DNA of 64,000 nucleotides from Streptoverticillium olivoreticuli subsp. olivoreticuli (lineage in GTDB: Bacteria; Actinomycetota; Actinomycetes; Streptomycetales; Streptomycetaceae). The notes below the pieces were generated by a model that was given only the letters and a program-made list of their open reading frames with translations, did not search any database and was not told where the DNA came from. This document shows positions 24,917 to 43,940 of the stretch, piece after piece. A program made the translations under genes and the position numbers. How positions within the stretch are numbered: position 1 is the stretch's first letter; every line of letters begins with the position of its first letter. The DNA lies in contig NZ_CP031455.1 in assembly GCF_003391135.1 (NCBI RefSeq), forward strand, positions 4,619,001 through 4,683,000, in the 5' to 3' direction.

Positions 24917-25561
24917 TCAGGCCCCCTTGGCCGCGGTACGGACCAGGACGAGGCCGCCGTTCGGACCAGGAACCGCGCCCTTGATCAGGAGCAGGCCCTT
25001 CTCCGCGTCAACGGCGTGGACGGTCAGGTTCTGGGTGGTGACCCGCTCGTTGCCCATGCGGCCCGCCATGCGGAGGCCCTTGAACACGCGGCCCGGGGTG
25101 GCGCAGCCACCGATGGAACCGGGCGAGCGGTGCTTGCGCTGGGTGCCGTGACCGGCGCCGAGGCCCTTGAAGTTGTGACGCTTCATGACACCGGCGAAGC
25201 CCTTGCCCTTGCTCTTGCCGGTGACGTCGACCTTGACGCCCGACTCGAACACGGCAGCGGTGATCTCCTGGCCGAGCGTGTACTCGCTGGCGTCAGCGGT
25301 ACGCAGCTCCACCAGGTGGCGGCGCGGGGTGACGTCGGCCTTGGCGAAGTGACCCTTGAGGGGCTTGTTCACCTTGCGCGGGTCGATCTCGCCGAAGGCG
25401 ATCTGGACCGACTCGTAGCCGTCGCGGTCGTTGGTGCGGACCTGGGTGACGACACAGGGCCCGGCCTTGACGACGGTCACCGGGACGACCCGGTTGTTCT
25501 CGTCCCAGACCTGGGTCATGCCGAGCTTCTCGCCCAGGACGCCCTTAATGTTCTTTGCCAT
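24917..25561 (-). CDS. rplC: 50S ribosomal protein L3 (uL3)
   Basis: 214 residues; an assembly initiator whose loop nears the peptidyl transferase centre (HGTQRKHRSPGSIGGCATPG in that region). MAKNIKGVLGEKLGMTQVW is the actinobacterial N-terminus; ATG at 25561, 13 nt after rpsJ. Confidence 0.98.
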   Translation of the reverse strand: MAKNIKGVLGEKLGMTQVWDENNRVVPVTVVKAGPCVVTQVRTNDRDGYESVQIAFGEIDPRKVNKPLKGHFAKADVTPRRHLVELRTADASEYTLGQEITAAVFESGVKVDVTGKSKGKGFAGVMKRHNFKGLGAGHGTQRKHRSPGSIGGCATPGRVFKGLRMAGRMGNERVTTQNLTVHAVDAEKGLLLIKGAVPGPNGGLVLVRTAAKGA

Positions 25562-25574
25562 CTCGCGCGTCACC

Positions 25575-25883
25575 TCAGAGCTTGATCTCGATGTCGACGC
25601 CCGCCGGCAGGTCGAGGCGCATGAGCGAGTCAACCGTCTTCGGCGTGGGGTCGAGGATGTCGATGAGGCGCTTGTGCGTGCGCATCTCGAAGTGCTCGCG
25701 CGAGTCCTTGTACTTGTGCGGCGACTTGATGACGCAGTACACGTTCTTCTCAGTGGGCAGCGGCACCGGGCCTGCGACCGACGCACCAGTGCGGGTCACC
25801 GTCTCGACGATCTTCTTCGCCGAGGAGTCGATGACCTCGTGGTCGTAGGCCTTGAGCCGGATGCGGATCTTCTGTCCCGCCAT
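25575..25883 (-). CDS. rpsJ: 30S ribosomal protein S10 (uS10, NusE)
   Basis: 102 residues, MAGQKIRIRLKAYDHEVIDS onward. Head protein of the small subunit and also the NusG/NusB partner in antitermination. First gene of the S10 operon; a leader of about 350 nt precedes it from the predicted promoter. Confidence 0.98.
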   Translation of the reverse strand: MAGQKIRIRLKAYDHEVIDSSAKKIVETVTRTGASVAGPVPLPTEKNVYCVIKSPHKYKDSREHFEMRTHKRLIDILDPTPKTVDSLMRLDLPAGVDIEIKL

Positions 25884-25959
25884 GGCTACTTCGTAGTCCT
25901 GTCTCTCGTAACGCTCTGGGACCCGGTGTGCTGCGACCCTTGCGGAACGCCGCCCTTCT

Positions 25960-25983
25960 CCGACCCACGCGGTCGGGCGTGTC
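25960..25983 (-). promoter_or_regulatory. rpsJ leader copy of a shared 24-nt hairpin element
   Basis: In transcript sense it is GACACGCC followed by CGACCGCGTGGGTCGG, a six-bp stem CCGACC/GGTCGG with loop GCGTG. It lies 77-100 nt before the rpsJ start. The same 24 nt, with one substitution, lies 55-78 nt before rpsL (34123-34146). Confidence 0.75.
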
Positions 25984-25998
25984 GCGCCCCCTCCTGAA

Positions 25999-26017
25999 AA
26001 TTTCCCATAAGGAAATT
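25999..26017 (-). promoter_or_regulatory. AT-rich hairpin in the rpsJ leader
   Basis: AATTTCC and GGAAATT pair perfectly over seven bases around a five-base loop. An AT-rich stem is out of character for this genome and resembles the stem-loops after rpsQ and rpsZ. The 611-nt gap (25884-26494) holds no gene; it carries the rpsJ leader and promoter and the upstream region of the deacetylase. Confidence 0.5.
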
Positions 26018-26243
26018 CCCGGTGAAGGGGGTTGTGGGGGAAGGGCACCCACCGAGCGCCTGGCCGGGGCCGCGCTGGCGCTTCCCGGAAGATTCCCGTA
26101 CTTCCACCCCTCAAAAGGGGTGACGAGTACTGCGGGACTCGCTTCCAGTCCTCCCGGCGGGAGGCGCGCAAGCATCAGCTCACAACCGAGCAACCTGAAC
26201 AGTGTGCCATACGCGCCCGAAGGGGCGCCAATCGCAGCCGAAG

Positions 26244-26271
26244 AAGGTACCCCGACCGGCTCAGTTGTCAA
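26244..26271 (-). promoter_or_regulatory. S10 operon promoter
   Basis: Minus strand TTGACA (26266-26271), 16-base spacer, TACCTT (26244-26249). Predicted transcription start near 26237 gives a leader of about 354 nt for rpsJ, much longer than needed for translation. Confidence 0.75.
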
Positions 26272-26494
26272 ACCACCCCGCCGACATACGGGACACTATG
26301 GTCGCGTAGGCCCAGGCCGCCCGCCGGAGGCCGTCCGACCCGCACGCCGCGTCGGCCCCCCGGGCCTCCTGGCCTTACCCGCCTTTGCCGTGGTTTGCCG
26401 TGGTCTTGAGCAACCCGCGCGATCCCCATCACGTCCCCTAACACGCTGGGGCAGCCGGGGACTGCGTGCTGCACAACGAGACGGAGTCACTTAG

Positions 26495-28609
26495 TTGAAC
26501 ACCTCACAGCGCATGGTGATATCCCGCCGGACCGCGCTCGCGGGCCTGGCCGCCACCACGGTGGCGGTGGCCGCGGGGTGCAGCGGCGGCGGGGACGGCG
26601 GCCACAAGCCCAAGGCCTCCCCCAGCCCCATAAGGGCCGTGGATCCCCATGCCACGCAGTCGTTCAACAGTGTGAAGAGCCCGCTGCTGCTGCAGGTCAT
26701 GGCGCACCCCGACGACGACCTGTTCTTCATGAACCCCGACGCCCAGCACATCGTGCAGTCCGGGGTGCCGGTCGTGTCGGTCTATGTGACGGCGGGCGAG
26801 GCCGTCGGCCAGAACTGGATCGAGGGCATGCCCAAGGGCAAGCCCGACAAGGCCGCCTACTCCTCGGCCCGGCACCAGGGGCTCCGCCAGGCGTACGCGG
26901 AGATGCTGGGTCTCGACAAGTTCACGGGCTGGAAGAAGTCCGTGCTGGACCTCGGCAACGGCGTCAAGGCGGAGACCGACGAGCTGGCCAACGGCAACCG
27001 CCGGGCCCAGCTGATCTTCCTCAACATCGCCATGCTCTCCGCCCACGACATGCGCCTGCCGCTGCTGTGGGAGCGCCCGGACGGCGAGATGCAGAGCCTG
27101 GTCGCCACGGGCTCGCCGTGCACCACCGTCAGCAAGTACGGCCACGGCACGCTGGTGGACACGCTGGCCACGATCATGGACCGGTTCAAGCCGTCCGTGA
27201 TCCACACGATGGATCCGGACCCCGACTACCAGGTCCACGACGCCACGCACCCCAAGGACAACGACTACGGCGCCTGCTCCGACCACCGCGACCACACGCC
27301 GACCGCGCTCTTCACCTGGAAGGCGATGTCGCAGTGGGTGGCCGACGCCACCAAGCGCGACGGGCACCCCCCGCGCTTCGTGACCACGTCCTTCCGTGGC
27401 TATTACAACCAGCGCTGGCCGCACAACCTGCCGCCCGAGGTCGTGGAGCAGAAGCACCGCCTGGTCGAGGCGTACGGCGGCGACCCCAAGTGGGAGTGCG
27501 GCAACCCCGCGGGCTGCGGCGACTACGGCCAGGGCGGCGACCGCCCGATCAAGAACCGCAAGGGCTGGATCCGCTCCACCCACTACCGCTACGAGGGCGC
27601 CACGACGGCCCCCGACACGGACAGGTCGGGCCGCCTGGAGGCGTACGGCGTGCTCGGCACCCAGGCCGTGCGCTGGCAGGAGACCTCGGCCGGGAGCGGC
27701 CGCTGGGGCGAGCCGCAGAACCTCGGCGGCGGCCCCCTCGCCCCCGCCCTGGCCTCCGTCAAGGACACGGCCGGGCGCCGGCTGCTGTTCGCCCTGCGGT
27801 TCTCCGCGCTGGCGGGCCAGGGGCGGCCGGACACCCGCGAGATCGTGGTCCTGGAGCAGGGCTCCCCGGACGGCGCCTTCAAGGACTGGAAGCCGCTCGG
27901 CAACCCCGAGCACAAGCCCGACCGCGGCCGCCGCGTGGGCATGCCCGCGGCGATCGCCACCCCGGACGGCCGGGTGCACCTCTTCGTCCGCAACGCCGGC
28001 AAGGGCGTCTCCAGCCGCGTCCGCGAGGCCGACGGCAAGTGGGGGAAGTGGCAGAGCCTGCACGGCCAGGAGATCCAGGACGGCCTGACGGTGGTCCTGG
28101 ACCAGGACAAGCGGGTGCACGTCTTCGGCACCGGCCGGGACACCGTGCACCACTGGAGCCAGGACGCCCCGGACAAGCCGGTCCGCGCGATGCCCCTCAA
28201 GGGCCTCCCGCAGCCCGGCGGGCTCCCCGGTGCCACCCTGGACCCCGACGGGCGTCTCGCGGTCGTCTACCGCACCCCTGAGGCCGTCCAGCCGGTCGTC
28301 CACCGCTTCAAGCCCGGCTCCGAGGACGTGGCGAGCACCGAGCTCAAGGAGTTCGCGGGGTACGGCCCGCTCGACGCCCACACGCTGCCCGCGCGCGGCG
28401 GCAACGACACCGTGATCGTCCTCGGCCGGGCCGTCGACGGGAAGCTCCAGGTGGTGGACGCCGCATCCGGCGACGCCTCGCCCACGACCGCCCCCGACCA
28501 GGTCGCCGTGGGCACCGCCGCGGTGCTCACCGACGCGGGCCACCAGCTGTGCGTGGTCGCCATGGGAACGGACGCGAGCCCCTGGGTCTGGCGCCCGCAG
28601 AACGGCTGA
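26495..28609 (+). CDS. PIG-L family deacetylase lipoprotein with propeller-like C-terminus
   Basis: 704 residues from TTG at 26495 (ribosome site ACGGAG), or 698 from ATG at 26513 which lacks one. The signal has SRRTALAG and a lipobox VAAGC (Cys29), so it is exported, perhaps by Tat, and lipid-anchored. Residues about 60-330 are a PIG-L/LmbE zinc deacetylase: AHPDDD (70-75) is the metal/catalytic motif and DHRDH supplies further ligands. PIG-L enzymes remove N-acetyl groups from GlcNAc-type substrates. Residues about 375-704 contain repeats with Trp-rich strands (RWGEPQNL, KWGKWQSL, VHHWSQD), suggesting a beta-propeller for glycan binding. Substrate unknown. Confidence 0.85.
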   Translation: MNTSQRMVISRRTALAGLAATTVAVAAGCSGGGDGGHKPKASPSPIRAVDPHATQSFNSVKSPLLLQVMAHPDDDLFFMNPDAQHIVQSGVPVVSVYVTAGEAVGQNWIEGMPKGKPDKAAYSSARHQGLRQAYAEMLGLDKFTGWKKSVLDLGNGVKAETDELANGNRRAQLIFLNIAMLSAHDMRLPLLWERPDGEMQSLVATGSPCTTVSKYGHGTLVDTLATIMDRFKPSVIHTMDPDPDYQVHDATHPKDNDYGACSDHRDHTPTALFTWKAMSQWVADATKRDGHPPRFVTTSFRGYYNQRWPHNLPPEVVEQKHRLVEAYGGDPKWECGNPAGCGDYGQGGDRPIKNRKGWIRSTHYRYEGATTAPDTDRSGRLEAYGVLGTQAVRWQETSAGSGRWGEPQNLGGGPLAPALASVKDTAGRRLLFALRFSALAGQGRPDTREIVVLEQGSPDGAFKDWKPLGNPEHKPDRGRRVGMPAAIATPDGRVHLFVRNAGKGVSSRVREADGKWGKWQSLHGQEIQDGLTVVLDQDKRVHVFGTGRDTVHHWSQDAPDKPVRAMPLKGLPQPGGLPGATLDPDGRLAVVYRTPEAVQPVVHRFKPGSEDVASTELKEFAGYGPLDAHTLPARGGNDTVIVLGRAVDGKLQVVDAASGDASPTTAPDQVAVGTAAVLTDAGHQLCVVAMGTDASPWVWRPQNG

Positions 28610-28624
28610 GGCGCGGGCCCACGA

Positions 28625-28654
28625 CCGCCCCCGGAATTCACCCTCCGGGGGCGG
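28625..28654 (+). terminator. Terminator after the PIG-L gene
   Basis: Perfect 11-bp arms CCGCCCCCGGA and TCCGGGGGCGG around an eight-base loop, followed by CGCCTTTCC. Confidence 0.75.
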
Positions 28655-28698
28655 CGCCTTTCCCCGGTACGAGCGATTTCCCGCCGTGACGTAGATCG

Positions 28699-28727
28699 TT
28701 GCCGTGCCCGGGCACCCTTGCTACGTT
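28699..28727 (+). promoter_or_regulatory. Promoter for a leaderless metallophosphoesterase mRNA
   Basis: TTGCCG (28699-28704), 17-base spacer, TACGTT (28722-28727), then exactly six bases to the ATG at 28734, which lacks a ribosome site. The start of transcription should coincide with the start codon. Confidence 0.6.
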
Positions 28728-28733
28728 GCTGCG

Positions 28734-29597
28734 ATGCCGTCGACGATTCCCGGATCACCCCAACCCGGCCGGCGGCTCCTCGCCGTCAGCGACCTGCACA
28801 TCAGCATGGCCGACAACGTACCGATCATGGAGTCCCTGCGGCCCGTCACGGACGAGGACTGGCTCATCGTGGCCGGTGACGTCGCCGAGGAGATCTCGGA
28901 CGTCGAGCGGGCCCTGAAGCTGCTCGCCTCCCGCTTCGCCAAGGTGATCTGGGCCCCGGGCAACCACGAGCTGTGGACGCCCCCGTCCGATCCCGTTTCG
29001 CTGCGCGGCCAGGAGCGCTACCAGCACCTGGTGGAGCTCTGCCGCGGCCTCGGCGTGGTGACGCCCGAGGACCCCTACCCGGTGTGGGAGGGCGAGGGCG
29101 GGCCCGTGGCGGTCGCCCCGCTGTTCACGCTCTACGACTACACCTTCCGCACCCCGACCGCGGCCACCAAGCGGGAGTCCCTGGAGCAGGCCCACGCGGT
29201 GGGCGTGGTGTGCACGGACGAGTACCTGCTGCACCCGGACCCCTACCCGGCCGCCGACGACTGGTGCCGCGCCCGGGTGGCGGCCACCGAGGCCCGCCTC
29301 GCCGCGCACGACCCGTCCGTGCCCCTGGTCCTGATCAACCACTGGCCACTGGTGCGCGAACCCACGGACGTCCTGACGTACCCCGAGTTCGCCCAGTGGT
29401 GCGGCACGGTGCTGACCCGCGACTGGCACCGGCGCTTCAACACCGCGGCCGTCGTCTACGGACACCTGCACATCCCCCGCACCACCTGGTACGACGGCGT
29501 GCGCTTCGAGGAGGTCTCGATCGGCTACCCGCGCGAGTGGCGCCGCCGCGGCCACCCCAAGGGCCTGCTGCGGCAGATCCTGCCGTACCAGCAGTAA
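28734..29597 (+). CDS. Calcineurin-like metallophosphoesterase
   Basis: 287 residues. The five metal-binding blocks are all readable: SDLHIS (19-24), VAGDVAE, GNHE, INHW and YGHLH, so an active two-metal phosphoesterase is expected. No signal peptide, hence cytoplasmic. Substrate unknown; related proteins act on phosphodiesters or are found beside phosphopantetheinyl transferases, but none is adjacent here. It converges on tuf. Confidence 0.9.
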   Translation: MPSTIPGSPQPGRRLLAVSDLHISMADNVPIMESLRPVTDEDWLIVAGDVAEEISDVERALKLLASRFAKVIWAPGNHELWTPPSDPVSLRGQERYQHLVELCRGLGVVTPEDPYPVWEGEGGPVAVAPLFTLYDYTFRTPTAATKRESLEQAHAVGVVCTDEYLLHPDPYPAADDWCRARVAATEARLAAHDPSVPLVLINHWPLVREPTDVLTYPEFAQWCGTVLTRDWHRRFNTAAVVYGHLHIPRTTWYDGVRFEEVSIGYPREWRRRGHPKGLLRQILPYQQ

Positions 29598-29612
29598 GCG
29601 CGGGGAAAGGCA

Positions 29613-29648
29613 AAAGGGCCCGCACATCCGAAGATGTGCGGGCCCTTT
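29613..29648. terminator. Bidirectional terminator after tuf
   Basis: Perfect 16-bp arms AAAGGGCCCGCACATC and GATGTGCGGGCCCTTT around CGAA (TTCG on the minus strand, closed by C-G). A-rich and T-rich flanks on each side allow termination in both directions. Confidence 0.85.
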
Positions 29649-29683
29649 CGGACCGTCTGGGTCAGACCTGCAAGCAAGAAGAC

Positions 29684-30877
<1,194 letters not shown>

Positions 30878-30973
30878 TGGGTCCTCCTACGGAGTGGTTC
30901 TGTACGCCTTACTCATCGGCGCCAGGTGATCTTTGCTGGGGTGCCGTCCGCCGGGGCAGCCGCCACGCATCGA

Positions 30974-31044
30974 AAGGAACACGTTCCTTACGGTACGCAG
31001 CGGAATGCCCCGACAGTCGGTGTAAAGCCTAAAGCGTGAGCTTT
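30974..31044 (-). other. fusA-tuf gap with two small hairpins
   Basis: AAGGAA-CACG-TTCCTT at 30974-30989 and AAAGC-GTGA-GCTTT at 31031-31044. Both are AT-richer than the surroundings. They may be processing sites between fusA and tuf. Confidence 0.4.
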
Positions 31045-31060
31045 GCGTGCAGGGACGCGG

Positions 31061-33184
<2,124 letters not shown>

Positions 33185-33223
33185 ATGGCTCAGTCTTCTC
33201 TCGGTTCTCGATGGGGGTAGCGA

Positions 33224-33694
33224 CTACCAGCGGTAGTGCGCGAAGGCCTTGTTGGACTCGGCCATCTTGTGCGTGTCCTCACGCTTCTTGACCGCAGCGC
33301 CCAGACCGTTGGAGGCGTCCAGGAGCTCGTTCATGAGGCGCTCGGTCATCGTCTTCTCGCGACGGGCGCGGGAGTAACCCACGACCCAGCGGAGCGCGAG
33401 GGTGGAGGCGCGGCCCGGACGGACCTCGACCGGCACCTGGTAGGTGGCGCCACCGACACGGCGGGACTTGACCTCAAGAGCCGGCTTGACGTTCTCGAGG
33501 GCGCGCTTGAGGGTGATGACCGGGTCGTTACCGGTCTTCTCGCGCAGACCCTCCATGGCGCCGTACACGATGCGCTCGGCGGTGGAGCGCTTTCCGTGCA
33601 GCAGGATCTTGTTGATCAGGGAGGTGACAAGAGGAGAACCGTAGACCGGGTCGATGATGACCGGGCGCTTCGGGGCGGGGCCCTTACGAGGCAT
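33224..33694 (-). CDS. rpsG: 30S ribosomal protein S7 (uS7)
   Basis: 156 residues; head assembly initiator. MPRKGPAPKRPVIIDPVYGS and the RRVGGATYQVPVEV signature. Two nt after rpsL. Confidence 0.98.
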   Translation of the reverse strand: MPRKGPAPKRPVIIDPVYGSPLVTSLINKILLHGKRSTAERIVYGAMEGLREKTGNDPVITLKRALENVKPALEVKSRRVGGATYQVPVEVRPGRASTLALRWVVGYSRARREKTMTERLMNELLDASNGLGAAVKKREDTHKMAESNKAFAHYRW

Positions 33695-33696
33695 TC

Positions 33697-34068
33697 TTAC
33701 TTCTCCTTCTTGGCGCCGTAGCGGCTGCGAGCCTGCTTACGGTTCTTGACGCCCTGCGTGTCGAGGGAGCCGCGGATGATCTTGTAGCGAACACCCGGCA
33801 GGTCCTTCACACGGCCACCGCGCACGAGCACGATCGAGTGCTCCTGCAGGTTGTGACCCTCACCCGGAATGTAAGCGGTGACCTCGATGCCGGAGGTCAG
33901 ACGCACACGCGCGACCTTACGGAGCGCCGAGTTCGGCTTCTTCGGGGTGGTCGTGAAAACACGCGTGCAGACGCCACGACGCTGGGGCGAACCCTCGAGC
34001 GCGGGCGTCTTGTTCTTCTCGACCTTGTCCTGCCGGCCCTTTCGGACCAGCTGCTGGATCGTAGGCAC
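33697..34068 (-). CDS. rpsL: 30S ribosomal protein S12 (uS12)
   Basis: Decoding-centre protein. 123 residues. The streptomycin-related positions read TTTPKKPNSALRKV (Lys43, Lys44) and GRVKDLPG (Lys88), the wild-type, drug-sensitive residues. First gene of the str operon with its own promoter and a leader near 200 nt. Confidence 0.98.
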   Translation of the reverse strand: MPTIQQLVRKGRQDKVEKNKTPALEGSPQRRGVCTRVFTTTPKKPNSALRKVARVRLTSGIEVTAYIPGEGHNLQEHSIVLVRGGRVKDLPGVRYKIIRGSLDTQGVKNRKQARSRYGAKKEK

Positions 34069-34122
34069 CGTTTCTCCGGTTTCTGTGTGCCGATCACGAT
34101 AAAACTAACCTGGGAGCTACCA

Positions 34123-34146
34123 CCGACCCACGCGGTCGGGTGTGTC
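34123..34146 (-). promoter_or_regulatory. rpsL leader copy of the shared 24-nt hairpin element
   Basis: GACACACC followed by CGACCGCGTGGGTCGG in transcript sense: stem CCGACC/GGTCGG, loop GCGTG. One base differs from the rpsJ leader copy. It lies 55-78 nt upstream of the rpsL start, inside the predicted leader. Confidence 0.75.
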
Positions 34147-34275
34147 GAATGCTGCAGACCACCGCCGAAGACGGCTAGGCGCAGATTTCGGTGTCTCGGA
34201 CCGTTACGGTCCGGGTCTCCCGCACGGTCTAAAGGCACGCACGAGAGCCCAGGGACACCCCAGGCACAAGGTCAG

Positions 34276-34304
34276 AGCGTACCTAGCGCATGGGCTGCGG
34301 TCAA
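34276..34304 (-). promoter_or_regulatory. str operon promoter
   Basis: Minus strand TTGACC (34299-34304), 17-base spacer, TACGCT (34276-34281). The predicted start near 34269 gives a leader of about 200 nt before rpsL. The 435-nt rpoC-rpsL gap otherwise contains only the rpoC terminator. Confidence 0.75.
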
Positions 34305-34449
34305 AACAAATGCACACGCGGTGGACACCCCGACGCGCGGGGCACGTCGGGGCTCGGGGCCCGTTTCCCCGGCCCAGCACGGGCGACGGGGCCGTCGGCG
34401 AAGATGACGATCACTCTACCGGCCGAACGAGTGAGAGTGACAACACGCC

Positions 34450-34487
34450 GCAGGGCGGCCACCCCCCGGAAGGGGTGACCGCCCTGC
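34450..34487 (-). terminator. Terminator after rpoC
   Basis: GCAGGGCGGCCACCCC and GGGGTGACCGCCCTGC pair over 16 bases with one mismatch around a six-base loop, immediately after the rpoC stop. Confidence 0.8.
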
Positions 34488-34503
34488 GCGCTCGACTTGC
34501 GAC

Positions 34504-38403
<3,900 letters not shown>

Positions 38404-38525
38404 TGTTCGTCAATCCCTCTTTCAGGGTTTGTGCCCCCTCGCGCCAGCGAGTTATTGGGCTCTACATCATGGTCTGGGGGTCCGGGGACGGCCGGGGCTC
38501 CACTGGGGAGCCCCGACCAGACCCG

Positions 38526-42008
<3,483 letters not shown>

Positions 42009-42168
42009 GAGGGGGTCCTTCCGAGGGCTCGGACTCACTACGCGCGTACCGGCCCCACTCCGTGCATACGAGAGAATCCCAGCTCAGCGGGTTTCCATCA
42101 GCAGTGCTCGACAGTGGGCATGCCCCTGGTGACGGGCAGGGAGCAGCTAACAGGCAGCGCAAAGGGTC

Positions 42169-42197
42169 AGTGTAGCCACTTGGCCCACTGATGTCCA
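42169..42197 (-). promoter_or_regulatory. rpoB promoter
   Basis: Minus strand TGGACA (42192-42197), 17-base spacer, TACACT (42169-42174), with predicted start near 42162 and a 155-nt leader. It lies in the 587-nt rplL-rpoB gap, which otherwise holds one hairpin (42501-42534) and no gene. Confidence 0.7.
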
Positions 42198-42500
42198 GAG
42201 CGGATTTCCGGAGACCGGTGCGATACCAATCTCTCCCTCCGGGATCCTGTTGTTCCTCATTGCCTGGAGCAAGGCTTCCCTCTTCGCCGTCGATCCATGC
42301 CTCGGCTGCGGATCGATGTGGCGACGCGTCCTGAGAATTGCGCGCGGCGTGCCGTTCGTCAAGGCCCCTCGGCCTCCGGACGCCTCCCGTGGCGTCTCCA
42401 CGGCCGTCGCCCGACCGCCCTCTCGCGCGCTTCCGGCAGACAACGAAGATCACCATACTCGCCCCCGCGCCCGGGGCAAGGCAGCCGTCGCGGGAACGCC

Positions 42501-42534
42501 CAAGGGCGACCACCCGCATGGGTGATCGCCCTTG
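42501..42534 (-). terminator. Attenuator-like hairpin between rplL and rpoB
   Basis: CAAGGGCGACCACCC and GGGTGATCGCCCTTG pair over 15 bases with one mismatch around four bases. Position after rplL and before the rpoB promoter parallels the partial terminator known between these genes in E. coli. Confidence 0.65.
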
Positions 42535-42595
42535 AAACTTATACGCCGCCCGGACGCGCCGGGCCGCGCAGGAGAGAGTCAGCAGACTCCGAAGG

Positions 42596-42979
42596 TCACT
42601 TGACCTCGACGGAGGCGCCGGCGCCCTTGAGGGCCTCGGCGGCCTTCTCCGCGGTGGCCTTGTCGGCCTTCTCGATGACGGCCTTCGGGGTGCCGTCGAC
42701 GAGGTCCTTGGCCTCCTTCAGACCCAGGGAGGTCAGCTCACGCACGACCTTGATGACCTGGATCTTCTTGTCACCGGCGGCGGTGAGGATGACGTCGAAC
42801 TCGTCCTGCTCCTCGACGGCCTCGGCGGCGGCAGCGGCGCCACCGGCGGCGGCAACGGCGACCGGGGCGGCAGCGGTGACGTCGAACTTCTCCTCGAAGG
42901 CCTTCACGAACTCGGAGAGCTCGATGAGGGTCATCTCTTCGAACTGGGCGAGCAGGTCGTCCTGGCTGAGCTTCGCCAT
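42596..42979 (-). CDS. rplL: 50S ribosomal protein L7/L12 (bL12)
   Basis: 127 residues. N-terminal dimerisation domain MAKLSQDDLLAQFEEMTL, an Ala-rich hinge (about 35-55), and the C-terminal factor-binding domain KIQVIKVVRELTSLGLKEAK. Forms the stalk with L10. 110 nt after rplJ. Confidence 0.98.
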   Translation of the reverse strand: MAKLSQDDLLAQFEEMTLIELSEFVKAFEEKFDVTAAAPVAVAAAGGAAAAAEAVEEQDEFDVILTAAGDKKIQVIKVVRELTSLGLKEAKDLVDGTPKAVIEKADKATAEKAAEALKGAGASVEVK

Positions 42980-43089
42980 GATGGCGGTCCTTCCACTAAT
43001 TCGGCTGGTGCCGGATGTACATTTCGGCGGGCGTACTACGGGCCCGCTGCGACCGTGACGGGCGCGAGGAATTCAGGCGTGAGCCTGGA

Positions 43090-43653
43090 TTACTCGGCGG
43101 CAGCCTCGGCCTCGACGGGAGCCGGCGTACCGGCACCGCCCTGCTCGACCTTCGCGCGAAGCGCCTCCGCGGTGCGGACGAACTTCGACGGCAGGGCCTG
43201 GAAGAGCGCGGCAGCCTGGGACTGCTTGCCCTTCATGGCACCCGCCAGCTTGGCGAGCAGAACCTCGCGGGACTCGAGGTCCGCAAGCTTCTTGATCTCA
43301 TCAGCGGTCAGCGCCTTACCGTCAAGGACACCGCCCTTGATGATGAGGTTGGGGTTCTCCTTGGCGAAGTCACGAAGACCCTTCGCCGACGTCACCGGGT
43401 CACCGGTGATGAAGGCAACCGCCGTCGGACCAGTGAACTGGTCGTCGAGCGAGGTGATCCCGGCCTCGTTGGCCGCAATCTTGGTCAGCGTGTTCTTCAC
43501 CACGGCGTACTGGGCGTTCTCACCGAGCGAACGGCGCAGCTCCTTGAGCTGTGCCACGGTGAGACCGCGGTACTCGGTAAGCACGGCGGCATTCGAGCTG
43601 CGGAACTTGTCCGTCAGCTCGGCAACCGCGGCAGACTTGTCGGGCCTCGCCAT
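43090..43653 (-). CDS. rplJ: 50S ribosomal protein L10 (uL10)
   Basis: 187 residues from ATG at 43653 (MARPDKSAAVAELTDKFRSS). Base of the L12 stalk; the C-terminal helix binds L12 dimers and ends in an acidic Ala/Glu tail. In many bacteria L10-L12 represses its own leader; a matching leader with a terminator-like hairpin precedes the gene. Confidence 0.97.
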   Translation of the reverse strand: MARPDKSAAVAELTDKFRSSNAAVLTEYRGLTVAQLKELRRSLGENAQYAVVKNTLTKIAANEAGITSLDDQFTGPTAVAFITGDPVTSAKGLRDFAKENPNLIIKGGVLDGKALTADEIKKLADLESREVLLAKLAGAMKGKQSQAAALFQALPSKFVRTAEALRAKVEQGGAGTPAPVEAEAAAE

Positions 43654-43886
43654 GAGCCTCGGCCTCCTTCCGGGTGATTCGGACCGCATAGACACGCGAA
43701 GGGACCTGGGCAAAACGAAACGCCCCGGCGCAGGCGCTCGGGGCGTGCACTCGACCGTTCGAACCAGGGGTTCTCACGGGAGTTCAACCACAAATCACCT
43801 GCGCAGGTCGCCCGCAGCTAGCGGATCCTTCGGCCACCACACCTTCGCTAGGAAGGCACAGCAACGACCAGCGGTCTTTGGCTTCT
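43654..43886 (-). promoter_or_regulatory. L10 leader with internal terminator-like hairpin
   Basis: About 233 nt between the predicted transcription start and rplJ. Near 43720-43746 ACGCCCCG pairs with CGGGGCGT across an 11-base loop, and in transcript sense this is followed by TTTCGTTTTG, a candidate attenuator. A ribosomal-protein L10 leader is established in other bacteria; its details here are inference. Confidence 0.6.
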
Positions 43887-43891
43887 GGAAC

Positions 43892-43921
43892 AAGGTACGG
43901 GAAGGGTGTCTTCGGATGCAA
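43892..43921 (-). promoter_or_regulatory. rplJ-rplL promoter
   Basis: Minus strand TTGCAT (43916-43921), 18-base spacer, TACCTT (43892-43897). The TTGCAT element lies about 20 nt beyond the end of the rplA terminator. Confidence 0.65.
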
Positions 43922-43940
43922 ATCGCCCCCGCCCGCCACC

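Noticed and set aside
26504..28543. A 679-codon minus-strand frame opposite the PIG-L gene
   Set aside because: Composition is typical of antisense shadow (His/Val/Gly/Arg) while the plus frame has a lipobox and AHPDDD motif.
42009..42595. A possible small protein gene in the rplL-rpoB gap
   Set aside because: Open frames are present on both strands but none has a ribosome site, a biased third codon position or family features.
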